From Pleurocapsa sp. CCALA 161 (GTDB lineage Bacteria > Cyanobacteriota > Cyanobacteriia > Cyanobacteriales > Xenococcaceae), in the NCBI RefSeq assembly GCF_003003995.1, contig NZ_PVWF01000011.1, positions 1 through 64,000 of the forward strand: DNA of 64,000 bases. The letters run 5' to 3'. Positions 54,076-62,843 of this stretch are shown in pieces. The notes beneath the pieces were generated by a model. It had not been told where the DNA came from. It saw only the letters and a program-made list of their open reading frames with translations, and searched no databases. A program made the translations under genes and the position numbers. Every line of letters begins with the position of its first letter. Positions within the stretch are counted from its first letter, which is position 1.

Positions 54076-55464
54076 TTGCTAAACCAAAAACATATTTTGT
54101 CCAAATTGAGCTTTGGCACAACTTCAACAGAGCTAAAACAGGTTGCCCAAATTGGAATTGAAGCTTATATACAGTCTCAGCTTGAGCCTCAATCTATTAA
54201 TGAATCTTCCCAACTAGAAAATTATTTATACCAGCTTGATTTAATTAACCGAAACCCAATCGAACTAAATCAAGAGGCTACTGCTTTGCGCAAAAAGCTG
54301 CAAAATTCACAACTATCGAGTGAACAGCAGCAAGAAATTCAGCAAGACAGCAGAAAATTAGCTATTGCAATGGTAAATCAAGCTGAGGATGCTCATCTGC
54401 TCAGAGCAATTTACTCTAATCGTCAGCTACAGGAAGTGATGGTCGATTTTTGGTTTAATCATTTTAATGTTTACGCTCAAAAAGACGCAGTCAAGTTCTG
54501 GTTATACGAATACGAAAATCAAATTCGGACTCATGCTTTAGGCAGCTTCTATGATTTGTTGTTAGCAACCGCAAAACATCCAGCGATGCTCATGTATTTA
54601 GATAATCAAATGAATACTGCGCCAGATAGCCCTGCGGGCAAAAAGCACAACAGGGGTCTAAATGAAAACTATGCTCGCGAATTAATGGAGTTACATACTT
54701 TAGGAGTAGACGGAGGCTATAGTCAGGACGATGTCATCGTTCTGGCTCGAATATTTACAGGTTGGAGTATGGATCGTTCGGGGAAAAAAGGAGAACAAAA
54801 AGGTTTTTACTTTTTTGCTAGTCGTCACGATCGCCAAAATAAACTATTTTTAGGACACCAAATTTCTGCTAGTGGTATTGAAGAAGGCGAAAAGGCTCTA
54901 AAAATCCTGGCAAATCATCCTGCAACTGCCCATCACATTAGTTATCAGCTAGCGCAATATTTTGTTGCCGATCGCCCCCCCGAATCTTTGGTTAATCATC
55001 TAGCTAAGATTTTTCTTGATAGTAGGGGTAACATCCAGCTAGTTATGGATGCTTTGATTCACAGCCAAGAATTTAACAATCCCCAATATTTTGGACAAAA
55101 GTTTAAAACCCCTTACCAATATTTAATCTCCTTGGTGCGATGGGGAGAGATTCAACAGCCTAACCTCAAGAGATTACGCGGAATGCTATTTCAGCTATCA
55201 ATGCCCACCTATGGATGTATAGCCCCTAACGGGTATAGCAATGCTCAATCAGTTTGGTTAAATCCTCAAGCAATGCTACAACGGACAGGTTTAGCTACGG
55301 CGATCGCCAACGGAGTTTTGAATAAAAACAGTCGAGTTGAGATGCAACAACTAGAACAAAATTTGGGCGTAGTTTCTTCGCGGACAAAACAGGTGATTGA
55401 ACAAACGCCAGTCAAGCTACGTACTGCCTTAATGATGGGCAGTCCAGAAGCAATGTATCGCTAA
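54076..55464 (+). CDS. DUF1800 domain-containing protein
   Basis: 462 aa. DUF1800 signatures: LLRAIYSNRQLQEVMVDFWF with NHFNVY, the RGLNENYARELMELHTLGVD-GGYSQDDV segment, then ARIFTGWSMDR and the final conserved ANGYSNAQSVWLNP-type block. The start is TTG at 54076, with GGAG at 54064-54067 upstream; no ATG or GTG lies in frame before the conserved LNQKHILSKLSFG. Its partner DUF1501 protein begins 51 bp downstream, the standard pairing for this family. The function is unknown; a role in exported-protein or cell-surface metabolism is suggested by the partner's Tat signal. Confidence 0.9.
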   Translation: MLNQKHILSKLSFGTTSTELKQVAQIGIEAYIQSQLEPQSINESSQLENYLYQLDLINRNPIELNQEATALRKKLQNSQLSSEQQQEIQQDSRKLAIAMVNQAEDAHLLRAIYSNRQLQEVMVDFWFNHFNVYAQKDAVKFWLYEYENQIRTHALGSFYDLLLATAKHPAMLMYLDNQMNTAPDSPAGKKHNRGLNENYARELMELHTLGVDGGYSQDDVIVLARIFTGWSMDRSGKKGEQKGFYFFASRHDRQNKLFLGHQISASGIEEGEKALKILANHPATAHHISYQLAQYFVADRPPESLVNHLAKIFLDSRGNIQLVMDALIHSQEFNNPQYFGQKFKTPYQYLISLVRWGEIQQPNLKRLRGMLFQLSMPTYGCIAPNGYSNAQSVWLNPQAMLQRTGLATAIANGVLNKNSRVEMQQLEQNLGVVSSRTKQVIEQTPVKLRTALMMGSPEAMYR

Positions 55465-55515
55465 ACTAGGTCAGTAGGAAATAAAAAATATATATAAAAT
55501 AATATATGAAAATAT

Positions 55516-56739
55516 ATGAAAAGAAGAAGTTTTTTAACGGCGGCAAGTTTAGCAACGGGAGGAATGTTATTGCCAATCGGGTGTAATAGCTGGGTGGCGC
55601 AACCAACTACTAATAAACCTAATAACCGCAAGCGTTTGGTGGTGGTGTTTCTTAGAGGTGCAGTTGATGGCTTGAATATTGTCATTCCCCATCAAGCAGC
55701 AGAATACTATGAAGCCAGACCAACGATCGCCGTACCCTATCCACAGCAGCCCAATGGGACAATCGATCTCGATGGCTTTTTTGGTTTACATCCCCAACTC
55801 AAAGAACTGATACCTTTCTGGCAGAATAAGCAATTGGCGTTTGTACATGCTAGCGGTTCTCCTGTACTGGAGCGTTCTCATTTTCAGGCTCAAGATTATC
55901 TAGAAAATGGGACTCCAGGAGTCAAGAATACCCCTGATGGCTGGCTGAATCGACTGTTAGCCCAATTACCTCAAGATACACCCACTCAGGCTATTAATGT
56001 TGGGGTAACTACCCCTTATATTCTTAAGGGTAAAATGGCGATCGCTAGTCTCAAACCAGGTAAAAATTCCGCAGCACCAATTGCCACAGATCGTCCTCTG
56101 ATTCGAGCAGCTTTTAGTAAGTTGTATAGTGGCAGCGATCCTTTGAGTAAGGCATATCAAACTGGCAGTAAAGCTAGAGATATAATAACAGCGGAGTTGG
56201 GGCAAGAAATGAGCGAGGCTTCACGGGGAGCAAAAAGCGTTAACGCCTTTGTTGATGATGCTGCTGAGGTGGCAAAATTGATGGTAGGCAACGCTAAGAC
56301 GCAATTAGCCTTTATGGAAATTGGCGGTTGGGATACCCATGTGAATCAAAATCCTCTGTTAGACCGTTTATTACCTTCTTTAGGTGAAGGTCTAGCCACT
56401 TTAGCTCATGGGCTCAAACCAATTTTTGCCGATACTGTCATTGTGGTGATGTCTGAGTTTGGCAGAACAGTACGAGAAAACGGCAATAAAGGAACAGATC
56501 ACGGTTACGGCAACGTCATGTGGCTTCTAGGAGGCCCAGTACGTGGAGGCAATGTCTACGGTAAGTGGTTGGGATTAGATCACTCGGCACTATATCAAAA
56601 CCGAGATTTACCTATTACCACCGATTTTAGAGAAGTATTCTCCTCAATCCTACAGCAGCACCTATCTGTTCCTGGCGATCGCCTAAATCAAGTTTTTCCC
56701 AATTTTCAATTAACTAACAAAATCGATTTTTTGGTTTAG
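55516..56739 (+). CDS. DUF1501 domain-containing protein with Tat signal
   Basis: 407 aa. The N-terminus MKRRSFLTAASLATGGMLLP is a twin-arginine export signal (RRSFL), with a lipobox-like I-G-C at residue 23, so the protein may be exported folded and lipid-anchored. The DUF1501 domain (phosphoesterase/sulfatase-like fold) follows: LVVVFLRGAVDGLNIVIPHQ, then AFVHASGSPVLERSHFQAQD, and TVIVVMSEFGRTVRENGNKG-TDHGYG. The conserved D-G, H-F and S-E-F-G-R residues could bind metal. Second gene of the DUF1800/DUF1501 pair. Confidence 0.92.
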   Translation: MKRRSFLTAASLATGGMLLPIGCNSWVAQPTTNKPNNRKRLVVVFLRGAVDGLNIVIPHQAAEYYEARPTIAVPYPQQPNGTIDLDGFFGLHPQLKELIPFWQNKQLAFVHASGSPVLERSHFQAQDYLENGTPGVKNTPDGWLNRLLAQLPQDTPTQAINVGVTTPYILKGKMAIASLKPGKNSAAPIATDRPLIRAAFSKLYSGSDPLSKAYQTGSKARDIITAELGQEMSEASRGAKSVNAFVDDAAEVAKLMVGNAKTQLAFMEIGGWDTHVNQNPLLDRLLPSLGEGLATLAHGLKPIFADTVIVVMSEFGRTVRENGNKGTDHGYGNVMWLLGGPVRGGNVYGKWLGLDHSALYQNRDLPITTDFREVFSSILQQHLSVPGDRLNQVFPNFQLTNKIDFLV

Positions 56740-56763
56740 GATTCTTGACTAGAAATATTTATT

Positions 56764-56798
56764 TAGTTTCTAGTTTCTAGTTTCTAGTTTTTAGTTTC
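56764..56798 (+). repeat. Heptanucleotide tandem repeat (STRR-like)
   Basis: Five consecutive 7-bp units, TAGTTTC three times, TAGTTTT once, TAGTTTC once. Short tandemly repeated heptamers are a known feature of cyanobacterial intergenic DNA. It lies between two convergent genes. Confidence 0.75.
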
Positions 56799-56846
56799 TA
56801 CCTACTACTTTTTTTTACTATCCAATTAATTTTGCACGACTACTTA

Positions 56847-57476
56847 TTAAACTGAACTATTCCAAATGCTTTTGCCCTGATCCTCATTAAAACGATAGAA
56901 CACAGGCTCATCTTTAAATTGATGCTCATTAGTGACATGTTGAAAAATGCCTTTATCCAGCATTTTTTGACCTAAAACGATCGCATCTTCTCGGGATATT
57001 TTTACCTGATTGACAAGCCAATCGACGGCTTCATTACCCAAAAAACAGCGTTGAAACAGCATTAATTTATGTCGTCGAGTTTTAATTTCTACCCCTCGTT
57101 CTGAATGCATTTCAATCGCTAACTGCCTGAGACTAATTCTTTGAGCATTACCTTTGGGTTGAGAACTATCAGCAGAGGGTTGAGATTTAGCTGTTGTTTG
57201 CTCACTAGAGCCTGGAATGATATTAGATTTATGCTTGTTATTTTGCATCCAGATCCCTACACTGTTCCTACCTTTGACTAGTAAGGTGGCAATCTGCGAT
57301 CGCTCTTCATGGTCTAGATATTCTTCACGACATTCTTTGATTGCAGCCTCTATTTCTTCCTTGGGGAAGGATTTTTCTCTAATAAACAGATTTTTGTTAT
57401 AGATTAAGCCTGATAATGTTTGATCTCCGCTTTGTATTTTACAATACTGTACCTGTGTATGATCTAAGAAAAGCAT
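56847..57476 (-). CDS. DEP domain-containing protein
   Basis: 209 aa from the chosen ATG. The N-terminal half (MLFLDHTQVQYCKIQSGDQT...) is unrecognised with a coiled, acidic part. A low-complexity S/Q/T linker (about 100-115) leads to a C-terminal DEP domain (about 118-195): LRQLAIEMHSERGVEIKTRR, FQRCFLGNEAVDWLVNQVKI and GQKMLDKGIFQHV, with the W-L pair typical of DEP. The frame extends 20 codons to 57536, but AGGAG 10 nt before ATG 57476 and the switch to non-conserved residues favour 57476. DEP domains bind membranes or signalling partners; the partner is unknown. Confidence 0.75.
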   Translation of the reverse strand: MLFLDHTQVQYCKIQSGDQTLSGLIYNKNLFIREKSFPKEEIEAAIKECREEYLDHEERSQIATLLVKGRNSVGIWMQNNKHKSNIIPGSSEQTTAKSQPSADSSQPKGNAQRISLRQLAIEMHSERGVEIKTRRHKLMLFQRCFLGNEAVDWLVNQVKISREDAIVLGQKMLDKGIFQHVTNEHQFKDEPVFYRFNEDQGKSIWNSSV

Positions 57477-57486
57477 TTTTTTCTCA

Positions 57487-57491
57487 CTCCT
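57487..57491 (-). promoter_or_regulatory. Ribosome-binding site for the DEP protein
   Basis: AGGAG on the minus strand, 10 nt before ATG 57476. It supports the shorter form over the frame start at 57536. Confidence 0.45.
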
Positions 57492-57577
57492 ATATCTGCC
57501 CCTATAGCTAAGCAAAATAACAATCTGTTTACACACAGTTATAACTTAAGTTTTGCAGTCATCACAGTGAAAAACAG

Positions 57578-59650
57578 TTATTGATCTATGCTTTTGACGG
57601 GAACGATTTTTGTATATTCAAAATTATTCAAGCTGGGTTTAACCAAGAGATAATCTTGTTGATTTAATTCGAGATGATCTTGCTTACAGTTCTGTTTTGG
57701 GGAGTAATAGGTTAGCACATATTCTTGCCCAATTAAAGATTTTGTTGCTTGTTCTACCTCTCCCTGCCATTGAGTTTTAGTAACTAAAATAATTAGTTGA
57801 TTGGCTAGTTGAGGAATTGCTGTAGCTACCTGTCGGCGATAGATTTGGTCTAGGCTGCCAAAAGGAGAATCCATCACAATGGGAAAAGTGCTGCTGTCAT
57901 AACCCACTAAACTATTGCCCTCACTCCATTGTCTAACGCGATCAATGATGCCACCAATAAACGACAGGCTTAAAATCTGGTTTTCTCCCGTCGATGCAGC
58001 CACAGGTGCAGCAATCCCCGAAGTATTCTCGATTAAGGTTAATTTATAATCGCTACTCAGTTTGGGAAGATAAGGGGTAAAGGAAATAAAGCTAAAAATT
58101 TCCTGCACTTTCTGTTCCAAAGCAAGACGAAACTGCTGTTCAAGACGACTCCTAACTTCATGCAGCCTAACGATCGCTTCCTCTGTAACAGCAATTCTAG
58201 TTTGAGCTAGCTTTTGTTTAGTTTCGGTTAGCTGATGTCGAGCGATCTTTTGACTTAATTGCTCCAATTGTTGCGTGCGATCGCTTTGCTGTTGTTGGTT
58301 TTCACCCTGTTCTAAAATTAGACCTTTGATTTTCTCTTCAATTGTCTCAATGTTTTGCTGTAGCTGTTGGGCATCTCGATTTGGATAGCTATTTAATTGT
58401 TTATTTGCTTGCTCTGTCTCCGTTTCTAAGCGATTCAGTTCGAGATACTGCTGCTTAATTTCTGCCTGTTGTCGATCTAGCTGCTGCCAAAAATCAGCCG
58501 CTTGAGACTTGATTGTGTTTACCTGCGTCTCTAAACGAATTGCCGATTCTTCAATGTTTTGTAATTCTGCTTTTTCCAGCCATGACTTAACGTTGTTGTA
58601 TGTATCGGTGTTGGGAGTAAGAATCCCGCCACAAAGACAGCGCTGTTGCTCTAGTAGTTGCTGAATAAATTCTTGTTTGAGTCCACTCGAAAGCTGTCCG
58701 CGATCGCGCAATGTTTGCAGCAAGCTAATAAAGCGATCGCTGATAGACGGGAGAAAAACTACATAGCTATCCTGTGACAATAACTTTTTTAATTCTTTTT
58801 TACTTTGGAGCAAATTTTGCTTAATTATTTTCTGCTGTTTAACTAACTTCAGCTTAAGTTTTTGGATCTCATCAACCCCACTAATTTCTAATAGCTGTCG
58901 CGATAAAGTTGCTTTACGCTGTTCCAACTCAGCTACTTCTTTAGTAATTTTGGTAATTAGTTGTTTAATCGCTTCAAGATCTTGCTCTAAATTAATTTGC
59001 TCTTTTAATAGCTGCTTAGTTTGAGCATCGCCTAATTCTGCCAACTCCTCTTGCAGACTTCTTTTAGCTTTTTTTAAATGTTCAATTCCCCGATCTAAAA
59101 CCTTAACTCCTAGCAACTCCTTTGTATCTTCGGCAATATTGGAGTTATGATTCTGACGAAAAAAACCATCGATTCTTTCCCCGTCAAAGAAAAAATACTG
59201 ATGTAAACTAGCGGGTAAAATGCGATTAATTATATCTTCTGGCGACTCTAGAGGCGGATACCAACGTCCATCATCTCCTGCCACCAGCATAAATAAATTA
59301 GCCTGAGTGTAGTTGATCTGATGTTGAACATTCTTGCTGGCGTAACACTTGCGCTTTAATTGATAGATCTTGCGATCGCGTTCAAACTGTAGCTCAACCC
59401 AACATTCTACTGCTTGCTCTGGCGCTGCTTCGGCAAGAGATTTTTGATTAACTAATAATTCTGGTGAAGCAAAAGCTGCCGTAAACTTTTCATAGAGTAC
59501 CCAAGTAAAAGCATTGAGAATAGAAGTCTTACCTGCACCATTATTGCCATAGATGACAGTGGTGTTTCTTTCCCCGCTGGCAAACTTAATCTGTGGGGTT
59601 TTGCCATAAAATTGGCGAAAGTTACACAGTTGCAGGTAATTTAACTTCAT
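57578..59650 (-). CDS. DndD/Rad50-like SMC-type ATPase
   Basis: 690 aa. The N-terminal ATPase half has LCNFRQFYGKTPQIKF and Walker A VIYGNNGAGKTSILNAFTWV, and YFFFDGERIDGFF, a block typical of DndD. A long coiled coil (about 190-560) contains a zinc-hook-like RCLCGG. The C-terminal half has the signature STGENQILSLSFIGGII, Walker B FPIVMDSPFGSLD and the D-loop. DndD is the ATPase of DNA phosphorothioation systems, but dndB, C and E are absent here. Overlaps a 65-aa gene by 4 bp (ATGA). It could be an orphan defence/repair ATPase or part of an unrecognised two-gene system. Confidence 0.85.
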   Translation of the reverse strand: MKLNYLQLCNFRQFYGKTPQIKFASGERNTTVIYGNNGAGKTSILNAFTWVLYEKFTAAFASPELLVNQKSLAEAAPEQAVECWVELQFERDRKIYQLKRKCYASKNVQHQINYTQANLFMLVAGDDGRWYPPLESPEDIINRILPASLHQYFFFDGERIDGFFRQNHNSNIAEDTKELLGVKVLDRGIEHLKKAKRSLQEELAELGDAQTKQLLKEQINLEQDLEAIKQLITKITKEVAELEQRKATLSRQLLEISGVDEIQKLKLKLVKQQKIIKQNLLQSKKELKKLLSQDSYVVFLPSISDRFISLLQTLRDRGQLSSGLKQEFIQQLLEQQRCLCGGILTPNTDTYNNVKSWLEKAELQNIEESAIRLETQVNTIKSQAADFWQQLDRQQAEIKQQYLELNRLETETEQANKQLNSYPNRDAQQLQQNIETIEEKIKGLILEQGENQQQQSDRTQQLEQLSQKIARHQLTETKQKLAQTRIAVTEEAIVRLHEVRSRLEQQFRLALEQKVQEIFSFISFTPYLPKLSSDYKLTLIENTSGIAAPVAASTGENQILSLSFIGGIIDRVRQWSEGNSLVGYDSSTFPIVMDSPFGSLDQIYRRQVATAIPQLANQLIILVTKTQWQGEVEQATKSLIGQEYVLTYYSPKQNCKQDHLELNQQDYLLVKPSLNNFEYTKIVPVKSIDQ

Positions 59651-59844
59651 TGCACAGTATGTTTAATAATATTCAGAATATCATCATTAATATTACGGGG
59701 AGTTTTTAAATAAAGCTTGTCTTTCTCTAACTTTAAAACCTGTTCAATTACCTGCTTTACTTTTTTTGGTGCATTGACGATCGGCTCTTGAATTGAAGTT
59801 AAATCTGAATTTATTTGCTGGTTATGGTTAAATAAATCGCTCAT
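59647..59844 (-). CDS. Small protein encoded in front of the DndD-like ATPase
   Basis: 65 aa, unrecognised. It is acidic to neutral and helical in its second half: NAPKKVKQVIEQVLKLEKDK and NINDDILNIIKHTVQ. No signal or membrane segment. Its stop codon TGA lies inside the ATGA that starts the ATPase, so translation is coupled and the product probably acts with the ATPase, as adaptor, antitoxin-like regulator or subunit (inference). Confidence 0.7.
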   Translation of the reverse strand: MSDLFNHNQQINSDLTSIQEPIVNAPKKVKQVIEQVLKLEKDKLYLKTPRNINDDILNIIKHTVQ

Positions 59845-59865
59845 AAATAATTACTTATCTTGATG

Positions 59866-59892
59866 ATTTTAACCATTTTAACCATTTTAACC
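59866..59892. repeat. 9-bp tandem repeat overlapping the mgdA stop
   Basis: ATTTTAACC occurs three times in direct succession on the plus strand. Read on the minus strand it contains successive TAA codons, and the glucosyltransferase stop lies in it. Confidence 0.65.
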
Positions 59893-61320
59893 ATTATTTA
59901 AGCTAGCAGAACCTTCATGCGCGGTTTTGACCCATTTTAAGCGTTTGGGACGGATGGACATTCTCGCCGTGACGCTACACATAACTATTTGCCAATGGAG
60001 CATATAAACTAAACCCCGTAAAGATTGACCCATAATCTTCAATAGATCGGCTAGATTGATTGCCTTGCCAGATGCATTTTGGATGCGAACTAATCCCCGA
60101 AACATTCCCGCAAAACCCCAGGCAAACAGCAAAGCGGTCACAGGACTGAGGATGGGCAAACGGTGACGAGCGATCGCCATAATCCCATCAGGTACGTTAG
60201 CTGCGGGAACAAGGTATTGCAGCAGCATCCAGCAGAGTAGATCGATTCTTTTGCCAAATCCCATCGGCGTGCGGAAAATATAGCGCCAGTAGTCGAGATA
60301 GCGCTGATAGCCTCCTTCTGCCCAACGATTGCGCTGATGCCATAAGGAAGAGGCTTTAGTTACTCCTTCTTCTAAGACGGGAGGAGTCAGCAGAAAACCA
60401 ATTTTCCAATTATCCAAATGAAGACGAATGGTTAGGTCTAAATCATCGGTAATGGTTTCCTCATTCCAACCACCACAGCTATCAAGAGCCTTGCGGCTCA
60501 CAAACTGACCATTACCTCTTAATTCGCCAATACCACCCACGGCAATACGCTGTTGCTGGAAATAGCTATCTAGAGCCATTTCGGCTGCTTGTCCCTTCGT
60601 CCACAAGTTTTCCTCAGAGTTGGCGATCGCTTTTCTGACCTGGACTGCTCCCATTTGAGTATCATCAAACAATGGTACAACTCTTTTTAACAGATCGGGT
60701 GACACCTTGGCATCGGCATCAAATACGCCAATAATATCGCCAAAAGTTTGAGGAATTACCTGATTTAATGCTCCTGACTTGCCACCCCCCGCATTAACTG
60801 CTCGATGGACTACTTTTAGTTGAGGATATTCTGTAGCTAGTCGATCTAAAATTGCTGGAGTATTATCAGTACTGCGATCGTCAATTGCCCAAACTTCATA
60901 TTTATCGGCTGGATAATCTAGGTTACAGAGCATTGCGACCAGATTACCGATGACAATTTCCTCATTCTTGGCTGCTACCAACAGAGAGACTTGGGGCGCA
61001 TCGGTCAAAAGCTCATCGGGCAAGGGGTTAGGTACATCATCTGATTTAGCAAATAGATAGCGTAATATTTGCATCCCCACCAAAGACGTAAAGCCCCAAA
61101 CCAACCAGATTCCCCAGCTAACTAGATGCAGCATGATTACAGTGAGCCAAACTGTCGTCAGTAAAAAAGCGGCTTTCTGTCTACGTCCCGCTAAACCCTG
61201 AAAAAAATCTTCCCGAAACTCTTCTTCGGCAATTTCTGGGTCAGATAATTCAGCTAAGAGAGAATTAATGGGGTCTAAATCTGGATCGGATTTTTCTTTT
61301 GGCCAGTAATTCTCTGTCAT
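59887..61320 (-). CDS. mgdA: Family 2 glycosyltransferase, MgdA-type glucosyl-diacylglycerol synthase
   Basis: 477 aa. Processive GT2 motifs: VWAIDDRSTDNTPAILDRL (D), VFDADAKVSPDLLK (DxD), ETITDDLDLTIRLH (TDD) and QRNRWAEGGYQRYL (QxxRW). Two membrane segments near the N-terminus (AFLLTTVWLTVIMLHLVSWG) and several after the catalytic core. The layout matches the cyanobacterial beta-glucosyl-diacylglycerol synthase (MgdA, Sll1377 in Synechocystis), which makes GlcDG, the precursor of the thylakoid galactolipid MGDG. Assignment is from overall resemblance, so other lipid glucosyltransferases remain possible. Confidence 0.78.
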   Translation of the reverse strand: MTENYWPKEKSDPDLDPINSLLAELSDPEIAEEEFREDFFQGLAGRRQKAAFLLTTVWLTVIMLHLVSWGIWLVWGFTSLVGMQILRYLFAKSDDVPNPLPDELLTDAPQVSLLVAAKNEEIVIGNLVAMLCNLDYPADKYEVWAIDDRSTDNTPAILDRLATEYPQLKVVHRAVNAGGGKSGALNQVIPQTFGDIIGVFDADAKVSPDLLKRVVPLFDDTQMGAVQVRKAIANSEENLWTKGQAAEMALDSYFQQQRIAVGGIGELRGNGQFVSRKALDSCGGWNEETITDDLDLTIRLHLDNWKIGFLLTPPVLEEGVTKASSLWHQRNRWAEGGYQRYLDYWRYIFRTPMGFGKRIDLLCWMLLQYLVPAANVPDGIMAIARHRLPILSPVTALLFAWGFAGMFRGLVRIQNASGKAINLADLLKIMGQSLRGLVYMLHWQIVMCSVTARMSIRPKRLKWVKTAHEGSASLNNG

Positions 61321-61592
61321 AATTATGTTTTCAAATCTGCGCTAGGCTACAAAATTTAGGCGATTCCAAGGCTACGGGTTACTTAATTGTGTCCTTGATA
61401 TTTCCAATCAGCAATCAATTCATTGTCAATCTTCCTGGCTCAATTGTAGCGAAAATTGTAAACTTTCTTGACAAAAATTAAATTTGCCCAGGGACTAATA
61501 TCTTAACTTTATTGGTTCTCGGGGTGGTTTTTGGTTAAAGTAAGTAGCAGCAATAGTTTAATTTTTCTAAATTTAATTTAAGTTATTACAAC
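61321..61592. other. Divergent intergenic region, 272 bp
   Basis: Between mgdA (minus) and the hydroxylase/SDR gene (plus). It contains a TTGACA at 61468-61473 facing plus, but no convincing -10 at the right spacing. Nothing else recognised. Confidence 0.35.
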
Positions 61593-62843
61593 ATGATGAT
61601 CGGCAGTTGGCTTGGGGGGTTGGCGATCGCTTTAGCCTCAGTATTATGGGTGGAATTAGTCAGGGATTTGTATCATACTCTGTCTCATCTCTGGCAACCC
61701 TTATATCGGCTTCATGTCTGGCATCACAAAGTTTTTCGCCCCGATCTATCAGTAGTCAGCGATACGATTTATCGTCAAGCGCATTGGTATAATGATGTCC
61801 CCGAAGCTTTGGTTATGTTGGCATTAAGTATCTTACCTGGGACGCTGATCAATCATGGGAATATTACGCCTCAGTGGGCAGCATGGACAGGCTCTGTTTA
61901 TACTCTTAGCTTTTTGTTAGGAGCGATCGCTCGTGGATTGGGTATTCCCTGGGTAGATGAATTAACAGACGTGACTCATCGACCAGGAGAATTTACTACC
62001 CTACCCTCGCGCTGGTTGGTTAATCGTCCTTATCACTGGCGACATCATTTTGATAATCAAGATGCTTATTTTTCTGGAACTTTGACGGTGGTAGATAAAC
62101 TTTTGGGGACAGCGCTATCGCTCAAGCATAAACGCATTGCCGTTACAGGCGCATCAGGAACTCTGGGTAGAGCTTTATTAACCCAACTGCACTTGGCTGG
62201 GGCAAAAGTAATCGCTTTAACTTCATCTGAGACAGAGATCGAGCTAGAAATTGGTTCAGCAAAGCTCCCTATCAAAACTTTATCCTGGCAGGCTGGACAA
62301 GAACAAGAATTACTTTCTCAGTTAGAAAAAGTGGATATTTTGATTCTCAATCATGGAGTTAATGTTCATGGTCAACGAGATCACAGTGCGATCGCTCAAT
62401 CCTATGAAATTAACACTTTTTCTACTCTACGTTTGATGGAGTTGTTTTTCCAAACCGTAAAAAGCGATCGCGACATGATTCGCAAAGAAGTCTGGGTCAA
62501 TACTTCAGAAGCAGAGGTCAATCCTGCCTTTAGTCCTCTCTATGAACTGAGTAAAAGAGCGATCGGTGAACTGGTCACCCTGCGTCGTTTAGATGCTCCC
62601 TGCATGGTGCGGAAGTTGATTTTAGGACCCTTTAAAAGTCAGCTTAATCCTGTTGGGGTGATGTCGCCTGAATGGGTAGCAAAACAAATTGTTAACTTAG
62701 CCCGTCGAGACATACGCAACATTATTGTGACGATTAATCCTTTAACTTTTATCTTTTTTCCCTTTAAAGAATTTTTTACCTCTGCTTATTTTCGCTTGTT
62801 TAGTTCGTCTGAACGACCACAGCAAAAAAAATCTAGTTTATAG
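61593..62843 (+). CDS. Bifunctional sterol desaturase/short-chain dehydrogenase
   Basis: 416 aa fusion. The N-terminal about 180 residues form a fatty-acid hydroxylase/sterol desaturase-like membrane domain with His clusters HTLSHLWQPLYRLHVWHHKV and NRPYHWRHHFDNQDAYF. The C-terminal about 230 residues form an SDR Rossmann domain starting RIAVTGASGTLGRALLTQLH, with ILNHGVNVHG (N-x-G) and the Tyr-x-x-x-Lys motif YELSKR. This fusion is found in cyanobacteria; its substrate, probably a lipid or pigment-like molecule, is not known to me. Its stop overlaps the convergent TonB-like gene by 6 bp. Confidence 0.87.
   Translation: MMIGSWLGGLAIALASVLWVELVRDLYHTLSHLWQPLYRLHVWHHKVFRPDLSVVSDTIYRQAHWYNDVPEALVMLALSILPGTLINHGNITPQWAAWTGSVYTLSFLLGAIARGLGIPWVDELTDVTHRPGEFTTLPSRWLVNRPYHWRHHFDNQDAYFSGTLTVVDKLLGTALSLKHKRIAVTGASGTLGRALLTQLHLAGAKVIALTSSETEIELEIGSAKLPIKTLSWQAGQEQELLSQLEKVDILILNHGVNVHGQRDHSAIAQSYEINTFSTLRLMELFFQTVKSDRDMIRKEVWVNTSEAEVNPAFSPLYELSKRAIGELVTLRRLDAPCMVRKLILGPFKSQLNPVGVMSPEWVAKQIVNLARRDIRNIIVTINPLTFIFFPFKEFFTSAYFRLFSSSERPQQKKSSL

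Noticed and set aside
57578-59650. Complete Dnd phosphorothioation cluster
   Set aside because: No dndA, B, C or E homologue lies in the neighbouring genes; only the ATPase and one small protein are present.
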